64,000 nucleotides of DNA. Source: Cephalopachus bancanus. Its lineage: Eukaryota > Chordata > Mammalia > Primates > Tarsiidae. Position numbers and translations under genes: made by a program. Shown here one piece after another: positions 29,401-41,400 of this stretch. The notes beneath the pieces were generated by a model. The model saw only the letters and a program-made list of their open reading frames with translations, had not been told where the DNA came from and did not search any database. Numbering within the stretch: position 1 is the first letter of the stretch; every line of letters starts with the position of its first letter. The stretch is from NCBI GenBank assembly GCA_027257055.1, contig JAPVLO010000056.1, forward strand, positions 5,208,001-5,272,000. The letters are read 5' to 3'.

Positions 29401-32400
29401 TAACCCTGTGTATAGGCTGTCTTGTGTCTTTGTATGTTTTATATTTTTGTTGAAAACCTGATATTTAAAATAATATCTCTCAAAACTGGAAATCAGATTT
29501 TTTTCCAACTTTAGAGTTTGTGTGTTGTTGCTGTTTGGGGTTTTTTAAGTTTTTGTTGTTTGTTTGTTTTTGGACTAATTCTTCAGTGCTTGTATTCTTT
29601 ATATCACGTAGCTACTGAAGTCACTACTCAGTTACCATTGTGGTTAGTTCCTGATTGGTCAGAGGTTACGTAGATGCCTTGAACCAATAATTTGGCCTTT
29701 GCCAAAGAACTCCTTGTGTTTGTTGGAAAACACTGTCATTACTTAGGCAATTTGAAACTCTGCCTTTGACTTTATTTCTGGTTGCACAGGACCTCAAGTT
29801 TTTTCAGATCTGAGACATTGGGGCCCTCTCATGTCTTTTCTTGGCGTGTACACAAGCTGCACATAGCTGACTTTGTAGATATTCAGGGACACATCAGAGA
29901 TTTTCAAAGCCTCCTGTCAGTATCTTTTTCCTCAGATCTTTCTTGTAAATGATTGTCAATGGTTTACCCCAATTGTTATCTTAACCTTCAGTAGCTGTGG
30001 TGGTAAACAATTGCTGATTGTTTTTGGCAATTGCCTTGGGAATACTGTAGGAACTTTCTTGCATAACAAGCACTGAATCAGATCAAATCATGAGAAGTCC
30101 CAGAAATGAGGTTTCTTTAGGGAGCTACAAGACAGCTTAGATAGTGACAGTTCTCTGAGGATGGGATTTTTAAAGAGGTGATCCATTTCTAGTTTGCCCT
30201 TTCTGGTAGTTGCTAAAGCTGTTCGTTTCACAGCTACAATGATTGAGGTACTATTGGTTTTCAAGGTTACTCCAGAATTAGCAAGAGAGGCAGTAGTGGT
30301 AAGGCCAGTTAAAAGAGCAAAAAGCGGCCGGGCTCAGTGGCTCAGCCTGTAATCCCACACTTTGGGAGGCCGAGGTGAGTGGATTGCCTGAGCCCACGGG
30401 TTCGAGACCCGCCTAGGCAACTTGGCGAGACCTCATCTCTACAATAAATCAAAAACTAGCCGGGCATGGTAGCGCGCGCCTGTAGTTCCAGCTACTTGGA
30501 GGGCTGAGGAGGAAGGATCGCCGGAACCCAGCAGATCGAGGCTGCGGTGGCCAGGAGCGGCCACTGCACTCCAGTCTGGGCAACAGAGTGAGACTTGGAC
30601 TCAAAAAAAGAGCAAAAGCTCACTGTTCTAACCACGATTTAGCATTTTTCTTTAATAAATGTTCCTTAGATTATTGTAGGATATTGGTTTATTTCCAGAG
30701 TTCTGAAAATTTGATATTGACAAATCTACTGGTGTGTGCATTGCATTCATGGAGAAATAGATTTACAGAAGTCTTTGTGCCTGCCCCTAGTTATAACTTG
30801 CAGTATTCAAAGGTCCCAGGACATTTGTGGACTCTTTGAATCAGCACCATTTACCGTTAGATTGATTTGAGCTACGTAATAGTATATTTTGGATTTTATT
30901 GACTTGAACCATAACAACATTTAAAATATGATTTTATATGCAGAAGTACTTTTCCTTTAAGTCCTAGGGAAATAATTTAAATATGAGCATTTTGTCCAAA
31001 ACATAGTAGTTTGGCATTAGTGTAGGCTGTAAAATAAAAGACAGTGATATGATGTACTAGCTTTCTCTCCTTGTAAAGTGGTGTTTTTCCACAAATGCAT
31101 ACTTCCAGGATGCTTATCATTTCTTTCATCTGAATTTCACAATCATAAAAAGAAATAACTAGTTTCCAGCATCTCTTATATTCCAACCTATGTCTGGATC
31201 CTTGACAAGCTACTGCCTTCGTTACTCAAAACACCTTTGCAAGGGTTTATGTATCCGTACTCCCATTTTGAAGGTATGGATACTAAAGCCAAAGAATTAA
31301 ATGACTCAGCCAAGATAATATAACAAGGAACTGGTGAAACTGGAATTCAAACTATGGCCTTTATGCCCCAAACTCCATGTTCTTTTATTACCTTACGGAT
31401 GCATATTTGTACTCTGTTTCAATTGCATTCATTTTGATGGGGACATCACAAGCCATATGTTGTATATCAACTATTATTTATGTAACTTGTGGAAGAGAAA
31501 ATGAGCCTCCTAAAACTAAAACATTGTCATTTTAAATTAAACAATAGTTACCAAATTAACTTATTAAGATAAATTATTGTAAACATAACATACATTGTGA
31601 AAAAAAATTAAATATTTTGCTGACATCAACAATTCTTTTATAGAGATTAATAGAGCAGCGTGATACTCTGAGAGAAACAAATGAAGAGCTTCGATGTTCA
31701 CAAGTACAACAGGATCACCTAAGCCAAACAGGTAAATTTTGTTAGACTTAGAAAAGTTTTTTAATAGTTGAGATACTGAAATGCTAATTCATTTTTTGTT
31801 ATTGTTTAGATGCCTCTGCTACAAAAAGTTATGAGAATCTCGCTGCTGAGATTATGCCTGTGGAATATAGGTAAATTTGTTTGTCTATTGATAATCCATT
31901 CTTAATATTATAAATTATTTCTTATTTTTATAAATCTCTTATGCTTTAAAATATTTTTGTTTTATGAATCATAGCTGAAAAATTTTTTTTTTTTTTTGAG
32001 TTGGAGTCTCACTCTGTTGCCCAGACTGGAGTGCAGTGGCCGCTTCCGGCCACTGCAGCCTCGACCTGCTGGGCTCCGGCGATCCTTCCACCTCAGCCTT
32101 CCAAGTAGCCGGAATTACAGGCATGCGCTACCACGCCTGGTTGATTTTTTGATTATTTGTAGAGATGAGGTCTCGCTGCCCAGGCAGGTCTCGAACCTGC
32201 GGGCTCAGGCAAATCCACTTACCTCAGCCTTCCAAAGGCGCGGGATTACAGGCTGAGTCACCGAGCCCGGCCATAGCTGAAAATTACTATCTCATCTGCT
32301 TAGACTTTCTAAATCAGATTATTATTACTACTACAGAAGTTAAAAGCTTTATCAGGAGTAGAATTTCACTAACCTGTTGAATAACATATTCTGAATTTGT

Positions 32401-35400
32401 ATATGACCTTTCTAGCTAGATGAGGTCATGTTCTATGTTATAAAAAATCTTAGGGTCTAGAATTTATGTGGCACAAAGTTGCTTTAACTATAGAGGATTC
32501 AGTATGTTATTCAAAGTTAGAAATTATTAGAAGACAAAAATTAATATAACTAATAAACTTCTGATGGGGGAAGTGGTAAATGTATAAAGTGAGAGCAGTT
32601 ACTAATCTTTCTTAGTGGGGAGTCAATCATGCTAAAATTAATAATTTAAAAATCCAGACGAGCTTATTTTTTAGAGTTATGATACTAGCATTCAGAAGAA
32701 GAAAGATCGGGATTGAGATTGAAAGCAGTTTGCTTTTGAGGGAAAGGATTTGGCAAAGGAACAAGTTGGACCGTATTACATCTCTATTAAATACTGTTAT
32801 TTGCATTTAAAAATAGGTTTATGTATATCTTCAATACAAATTTTTTCTAGAAGAAAAAGATGTAGAAGCTGTTTTATTACTATCGTAAAGTATATTTAAA
32901 AATTTTAGTTGAATTACGGTTTCTTAAATTCGTTACTTTTATCTGATATATTTTCTCAGCTATCTATTTCCTTTAGCAAACAGTCTTTCAATTACCAAAG
33001 TAATATAATTTCTTAGGGATATGCATATAAACATTTAAAAATATATAACAATTTTTATTTAAAAATTTTATTACTTGTTTTTGAGGCACAGTCTTGCAGT
33101 GTATATAATTTTTTCTTAAAAACTTTCGGAACTTTTGGTTGCATTTTCAGAGTCTCATGATCTACCAGCTGACCTAGCTGGGACTGGATGCATCTTAAAA
33201 TGATAACTGTTTTTGGACAGGAATTTCCTTTTTTTTTTTTTTTTACCATTTAGAAAAGTTTATTGAATATCACACTTATCAAAAGAAAAAGTTAACTTTC
33301 CTTGAAGGTACCCTTTAATTTCACATGATCTATATCCTAATGTCTTTTGTATTAAAAACATGGTTAAAAATGGAATTAGTAAAATACAGCATATCAACTT
33401 CGTGCTGAGCAGAAACAAATTTAAAAGAAGTTTACCTACCCATAGAATAGTTCCCATAGTACGTTTCCTATGTAAATCATACTTGAATGCAATTTTTAGG
33501 CCCTTTAAAAATATATTTTGCAATTTGTTAATTGTAGGCAGCCATGTTTTTGTTCCACTACATAATCTGTTTCTCTGACTAAGTTGGCAATATCTGCTAG
33601 GATCCACAGAATGCAGCAAAAAAAAAAATAAACAAAAAAAACCCCAGTGGTTATTTCTCAAGGTTTGAGAAATCTGGTCCACCTTTAGTGTAGTTTCCTG
33701 AGATCTCTGCTACACTGATGTCAAAACCAGGATTTCTCTTTTTGGAATCTCTCCAATATAAGCTTTTGCTGCATTTGGTCTTGTTCCAAAGGATCAGCCA
33801 CATATTCAGATTCTAGAAGGGAAGTCCAACAATTTGCTGCATCTCTCTTTGTCTTTGTAAGAACATTTTGCTGTCCTCCAAAGCCCATGTTCCCTCATCA
33901 GCTATTGTAGAATCAAAGAATTTGCCCTCTAAGACACCAAAATACAGACTTCCAGGAATTTCCTTTTTAAATAAAGAATATGATTCATGTTTTTAAAAAA
34001 TTAAAGGCAAATTTACTTTTCAACACCAGGGAGGTTTTTATTCGACTCCAACATGAAAACAAGATGCTTCGCTTAGAGCAAGAAGGTACTGAGAATGAGC
34101 GCATTGAAGAACTCCAGGAGCAGCTGGAACAGAAACACCGCAAGATGAATGAGCTGGAAACCGAGCAGAGGTGATGTGCTCCTCAGTAATTGAAAAGCCT
34201 GGTGATTTCATTACCTAGCCCAAGTCTTGATTCACAGAAGCAGAAAATAGTATTGTAGTTAAAGCAATTAGAATTACCTAGAGGTAGTCTGAATTTTTTT
34301 CAGTAGTCTCTCACCACTGTAAGCTTTACTCTATGAAAGAACTAAAGTGATTCATTTCAGCCATATTATTGTTAATTTTATCAGACTTGGTTAGCCATGT
34401 TGCTTATTCTTGAATTTCACTTAGATGTCTTCATAGCTGTCAGAAAATTTAACAAATGAATGTTGGCAGTTTGGCTTTCTACTGTGGTTTGGTGCATAGG
34501 TGGGAGTGATATAGACATAGATTGTGGAGTCACATTTGAATCCCATTCTTCTAACTCAGCTTATTAACTGTTTCTGGGCAGGTTACTTAAACTCACACAC
34601 ACACTGTCTTCAGCTATAAATACAAGTTGTTAAGAAGATTACAGATAATGTGCTTAAAGCAAGTGGTGTGCTTATCTGGTGCCAAAGAGATGCGCAAAAC
34701 TTATTATAACAACACCATATAACATTATATAGTGTTTACTATGTGCCAGGTGCTTTTCTAAGTTCTTTTTAAAATTATTGACTCGGTAAATCTTCACAGT
34801 AACTCTATAAAATAACAACTATGATAGTCTGTTTTTCTATGGATAAGGAAACAGTGATACAGAGAAGTGAAATAATTTACCCAAAGTTACACAGCTAGTA
34901 TATTCCAGAACCTACATATGAACTCTCTGTCAATCTCATTCCTGAATCTCTACTCTTCACCACTATGCTAACCTGCCTCTTATAAATGGCACACTTACTA
35001 TGAGGTATTTGGATTTATTATCCAATCTTTATTGAGTACTAGAGAAATGTTAGAGAAATTGGAACTCTTTCTCAAACTTGTATGTATCCTGTTTTTATCA
35101 ACTGTGGTTAAAAGAAGAGGTGGGCTCAGTGGCTCAGCCTGTAATCCCAGCACTTTGGGAGGCCAAGGCGAGTAGATTGCCTGAGCCCATGGGTTAGAGA
35201 CCCGTCCAGGCAACTTGACAAGACCTCGTCTCTACAATAAATAGAAAATTAGCTGGACACGGAAGTGCACGCCTGCAGTTCTGGCTACTGGGAAAGCTAG
35301 GCGGGAGGATTGCCTGAGCCCAGCAGGTCGAGGCTGTGGTGGCCGGGAGCGTGCCACTGCACTCCAGTCTGGGTGACAGAGTGAGACTCCAACTCAAAAA

Positions 35401-38400
35401 AAGAGAAGAGCAACATTTTAGCTTTCTGAAGAGACCATTAAATATTACTATCCTGTATAGTTCAATACCAGTTGTTAGCACTGGTGATACTAAGTTTCAG
35501 CTTTTAGGGAATTAATACAGAACAACAGACATGTGAATAGTTAACTGCTATATTATATGATAACTGCAACAATGGAGTATGATAGTAGGCAAGTGTGAAT
35601 GTCTTAAGTGTATGGAGAGAAAGAAGAAAGAAGGGAGGGATACTAACTCTTACTGGTAACTCCAGTGGAAGTGGCTCTTAAGCAGAGTTTTAAAGAGTGG
35701 GATTTTGCCAAGTTAAAATATGGACTAATTTCTTTAATTTAAATAAAAAGTCATGAAGAAATGGTAGGAAAATGGTGACCTTCTTCTCCCAATATTCTGT
35801 GAAATCTGAAACAGAAGAAGGAAATCCGGTTTCCATTCATTAAAAATACAACTGAGGCTGGACTCGGTGGCTCAGCCTGTAATCCCAGCACTTCAGGAGG
35901 CCAAGGCAAGTGGACTGACTAAGCCCGCTGGTTTGAGACCAACCTGGGCAACTTAGCGAGACCTCGTCTCTACAGTAGACCAAAAAGTTAGCCGGCTGTG
36001 TTATCCTGCACCTGTAGTTCTGGCTGTTTGGAAGGCTGAAGCGGAAGGATCACTGGAGCCCAGCAGGTCAATGCTGGGGTGGCTGTGAGTGTGCCACTGC
36101 ACTTCAACCTGAGTGACGGAGTGAGATTCCAACTCAAAAATACGTATTACAACTGAAAGAATATTGAGCTGGTTTTCTAATTTTTCTACCAGTGAGTATA
36201 GTGCAGAAGTGTTATGTTTTTGTCACTGACATATAAGTTTCTTAAATTTTTTAACTGAGACATTTATGCTTTCAGGAAAAATGAAATGCTTTCTTTTTAA
36301 AAGTGTTTTCTTAGAAGTAGCCTGCTGCATGTCTAGTCATAGATAATTGTTCTGCATTTGTTATTGTTACCAAAGCATTTTTTTTTAGTTAACTTGTATG
36401 AATGTGCCTTTATGGATCCTTAACTACTTTAATTTTCAATACAAATAAATACTTATGACCCATCTTACAATAGGCTGAGCAAAGGGCGAATCAGAGAATT
36501 GCAGCAGCAGATTGAGGACCTCCAGAAGTGTTTGCAGGAACAAGGCTCCAAGTCTGAAGGTGAAAGTGTAAGTAACCTAGAAATTATAGTATTTCTACTG
36601 TGCATGGATTCTCTTTAATAGGTCCTAATGCCCGAATTAATCTTGTATTTGAAAGTGCTACCCCTATCATTGGGAGTATCCTTAAATACCGTATATATCT
36701 GCATAACAGATGCAGTGATTTTTGCCATCTTGGAGCCTATATATTGATCAGATGTGTTGTAAGGTGGTTTCTAACTGTCCTTCAGCAGCTACACCTAAGT
36801 TTGTGAAATTTTTGACTGCGGGCATGCTGCATTTGAGGCCTTCATGATTCTGCTGGGCTTCCAATGGGGCTGGCCTGAGAAGAATCCAAATGAGAGTAAA
36901 TCAGTCAGAATTGAGGAAACCTCCTATTAAAAAAATAGAGAATGGGAAAATTATTTCTACCAAAAGAGCATTCCACTAATGGATTATACCAATCTCTGAA
37001 GTACAGAAACTTACTGCAGTCTTGGAGGCATCACTCCTAATTTCTTCCTCCCTTCCTGACTCATAGCCTTGCCATTTTCTAATGGTTTTGATGGCAGATA
37101 TTGTGAGGGCAGAGATAGGAAGATTGAAAAGAGATCAGACTTAACCTAAATCTGAATATATCTAGCAATTTTACTATAGTTTGATCTCTATATATGAAGA
37201 AGAAAAGGAGTAATGAATGGGAGAAGGATGGGTTTAATTAGAAATTACAGGAAAAAGGGCTAGTTATGTATTAGAGGTATATTGGTTGACTGAAATTAGA
37301 TAGAAAGTTAGATGGTTATACCTGTGTGGATGGGGGAGGAAACTCTACAGAGTAAGTAAAGAGATAAAAAGGAAGATTGAAAGGGGTTGCATTTCCTTTC
37401 CGTCTTTTATATGCTTTATATAATTTTCTCTTTTTTCCCTGGGGGCTTGGAAAATAGAAATCGTCTCATGCATGGCGCCATCTCATATGTGCATATATAC
37501 GGTATTGTAACCTCTCTAATACAAATATTATTTTAGGCCACATTAGGGAATACTTTTAAAATAGGATCTATTTGAGAGAGTACACTTTGGTGTGCAGCAT
37601 TTTTACTTTTTAAATTATTTAAGTCTTTTGTGTTTAATCTATTGGTGTTCCAGTTACATTTCAGACTATATATTTTAAACTCTTTAGCTATTCACTAGAT
37701 GTTTAACTACTATTGCAACTTAAAGTATTTTTTTAAAAGTTTGATGTTTTAAATTTTATTTTTTGATGTTTTAAATTTTGCTTTTTAACAATCCAGTTGC
37801 TTCATTTTGGTGTTAATATTAAAGTACTTGCATTAATAATAATGTTTTATTCTAAAGATAATTATTTCAGTTATTTAAGTCTGTTCTTTACCAAAGGCCT
37901 CAAATCTTAAATTTTATATTTTGAATAAATAATTTTTAAAGATTTAAATGTTTGATACTTCTTAATATGTCACATTCAGCTTGCATTTGCTATTTTTCAG
38001 GTTCAAATTTGATTTTTATTATTTTCAGAAATATGAAACTTTTTTCTGCGATTATATTCTCATTTTATTTTCTCCTTTCTCTTTTGAAATAAAAAATTAC
38101 CTAAAATTGTATGCTTTTAAAAGTATGTCATTAGAAATACAAATTTTTTAAACCTTTGTAACTTTTATATTGTACATCTTCAGAAGAAGGTAAAAAGATT
38201 TAGATGTCTGGCAGGTCGCGGTGGCTTATGGATTCATGTCTGTAATCCTAGCACTTTGGGAGGCTGAGGTGAGAGGATTGCCTGAGTCCACGGGTTTGAG
38301 ACCAGCCTGGGCAACTTGGTGAGACCTTGTCTCTACAATAAATAAAAAGATTAGCAGGGCATGGTAGTATATGCCTGTGATTCCAGCTACTTGGAAGACT

Positions 38401-41400
38401 GAGATGGAAGGATCGCCTAAACCCAGCACATCGAGGCTGCAGTGCCTGTGAGCATGAACATGCCACTGCACTCCAGCCTTGGTGACAGAGACTCCAACTC
38501 AGAAAAAAAAAAGAGAGAGAGAGAGAAAGAGATGTAAATGTCTGGAATTTTTACTTTTGTCAAAGTAGTCATCTTACAGCAACTTTTTTTAATTTTATAG
38601 TCCAGCAAACTAAAGCAGAAGTTGGAAGCTCATATGTAAGTAAAACTGATATTTCATTTCAAATATGAAAGGGGAAGGGTTCTAAAACCTCTAAAGTTAA
38701 TCTTTTCTGATTTTGTTTATAAAAGCAAATATTCTGATGATAATTGAATATTCACCACTGCCACCAACAAGTTAAAAAAAAAAAAGCATGCTAAAAGATT
38801 CAGCCTGCCTGATAACTGTCCAAAACTGCTACATTGTTCAATTGCTAATATCGTTTGAAGAGTTTAACAAAGCAGACAACTATCACAGCTAGATTATATA
38901 GAAGATCAAGCCTGTATGATACTTTCTTTTACATGGCAAGGGAAACAGTTTAACCTTTTTGGCACCCACCATGTGCAAGGCAGTTTACATCCTTATAATA
39001 ACTCCTATAGTCAGGAGTTTACATCCTCGTTACAACTCTGATAGGGCCCTTAGGTAATGGTCCCATATCACAGGTGATGAACCAAAGATCAGAAAGCAAC
39101 CATCCCAAAGTCCACAAATGTTATGTGGCAGAACAAACTTTCATTCTTAGATCTGTTTGACTCCAAGTTCCATGCTCTTTTCCCTACTTAGGGAAAAACT
39201 AACAGAGGTCCATGAAGAATTACAGAAGAAACAAGAGCTCATTGAAGATCTGCAGCCAGATATAAATCAAAATGGTAGGTATCTGTACAAACTTGCATCA
39301 GACTACAGTGTATTTAAGGATTTGCCCTTTTTAGTTGAAGGATGCAAGAACTGTATATAAGTTTGGCACAACGTGTAGATACATAACATTGCAAATAAGG
39401 ACCATGATAAATTTTAGTGCTGAAGTCATTAATAAATAATATAATCCAAAAGCAACAAAAAAATCTAATAAATGAGCTGATTGATATGCAGAAGTATCAA
39501 ACATTTAAAAATGTTATAGAATTAATATATGGAAATGTGAATAAAAGCGATTTCAAGTCAGATTAAAATGTGCTTCAAAACATTATATAGAAATGCTTTA
39601 TTTTTTTCTATGGTTTTGCTTACATTTTAAAATATATTTGCTTATTATACTTGATAAGGAGAAAAAGAACTAGATAAAGCAGATTGTAGATTTTTTTAAG
39701 GGATAAATAAATGAGGATGTATTGATTGTAGGTTTTAGACAATAATTCATTACAAAGAATAAATAAAAACCTTCTCTTTTAAGTTCTATCAGGCTCTAGA
39801 AAATAAGTATGATGCATAATTTTTTGTGAGGATAGAGTATTTCAGGTAGATAGTAAGTAACTGGTCATGTTTCATTTTATTTTCACTAATAGTACAAAAG
39901 ATCAATGAACTTGAAGCTGCTCTTCAGAAGAAAGACGAAGATATGAAAGCAATGGAGGAAAGATATAAGATGTACTTGGAGAAAGCCAGGAATGTGAGTG
40001 GCTTATCTTTCAGAGCTCAAACCTACGTGGCCATGTTTTAATAAGACCTGTTTCACTGGATTGTACTGCTATTCTTGTATATTCATCTAGTCACTTTGCT
40101 CTTAACTATCTTTCCTTACCTCTCAGGATCCCAGGGTGTCTACATATCAGTTCTTGCACTCTCAGTCTCACTCATCCATGTCAGATAAAATAAGCACACA
40201 ACTAATAGGGACTATTTAAACATTGACTGTAATGACCTTATTACAGAAAGTCTTTGCTATAATGTATAGTTCTTAGCAAAATTGGCCTAGACTTTTTATT
40301 TGCTAGAATCTTCGTAAATTTGCTAAGAATAAAATTTTATAGCGTTTTAGCAAATGAGCACTTTGCCTTTGGTGAAAATTTAGCTTTTTAAACTTGGTTG
40401 AAATTATTTTAGCATTTAGTTTTAGATAAGGCAAGTGTTCCTCAAACTCAAGGCTTAACAGGCTAGATGTTTTCTTCTTAATTACACTGAGTCTGGTCAT
40501 GAGTGGGGAAGGGACTCTGTTCCGTGCATTTATACAGATCCCTAAGCTGACATAGGCTCTGCCTTCTTCAACATAGGGATCCCAGGTTTACTTGACATTG
40601 TCCAACTAGTTCATGAGGAAAGAGTGTAAACTGCATAGGAAACATATAATGGGTCAAGCCTGCAAATAGCACAAATCGCTTTTGCTACCATTTCAGTGGG
40701 CAGAGCTCAGGCATGTGGCCACACCCAACTTCTGGGCAGGCTGGGAAATACTGCTATGGTATGTTTCTAGAAGGAAACGGAAATAGATTTGGTAAACATG
40801 CAGTCAGTCTCTGCCACAGTTAAGTTTCCTCCAGTTACAAATGTACAAATGTTTAAAGTGGAAAATATAAAATATAGACAGTTTCCCAGAGACAACTGCT
40901 GTTTTGGTGTATTTTCTTAACAGCGCATTTTTTGTGGGCATATTTTCTCTGACTAGTTATAATAACACATACATATATGTGTGTATATATATACACACAT
41001 ATATATATAATTCATATTTTTTTACTTAATGTGAGCATTTCCTCATTATTATTTCTAAAAAAAAAATTAATATTTATTGAAACTTAATATAGTAAGTAAG
41101 GGAATAGGGCAGTACAAGATAGACACTACATTTATGGACTAGACTTTTCACAAGTAAAATAATGTCTACATAATATTCAGTTGGTGGAATATATAATTTA
41201 CTTATTATCATATTTTTGGAAATAGTTTGTATTCATTTCCCTTTCCATTTTGCTCCTAGAAATAAGACAGTAGACAACATACTTATACAGAAAGTCTTTC
41301 CTTTATTTTGGTTTATTATCTTAGCCTTGTTTCCTAGAAATGGAACCATTAGGCCATAGAATAAGACCATTTTAATAAGATGCTTGATATATTTTTCTAA

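Larger units (their letters stand above)
23150..31643 (+). other. HOOK1 intron 12
   Basis: 8,494 bp, the largest intron in the window. It contains antisense L1M blocks (about 23440-24556 and 25490-30320), a MER1 element with an Alu in it (24557-25185), an L1M 3' end (25200-25490), an Alu (30326-30605) and a MIR (31230-31400). Confidence 0.8.
31871..34029 (+). other. HOOK1 intron 14
   Basis: 2,159 bp. Holds an antisense Alu (31983-32271) and a NUDCD2 retrocopy (33233-33953) that ends 76 bp before the next exon. The rest is unique AT-rich sequence. Confidence 0.85.
34171..36473 (+). other. HOOK1 intron 15
   Basis: 2,303 bp: MIR-like pieces (34500-34980), two sense Alus (35120-35402, 35855-36136) and an unassigned L2-like stretch at about 35500-35700. 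Confidence 0.75.
36568..38600 (+). other. HOOK1 intron 16
   Basis: 2,033 bp with a block bounded by inverted repeats (36686-37505), a short tandem duplication near 37735-37785, and an Alu (38212-38511) followed by a GA run. Confidence 0.75.

Noticed and set aside
33219..33967. Functional link between the NUDCD2 retrocopy and HOOK1 because both touch dynein
   Set aside because: Retrocopies land without regard to host gene function, and the copy is frameshifted and antisense. I treat the pairing as coincidence.
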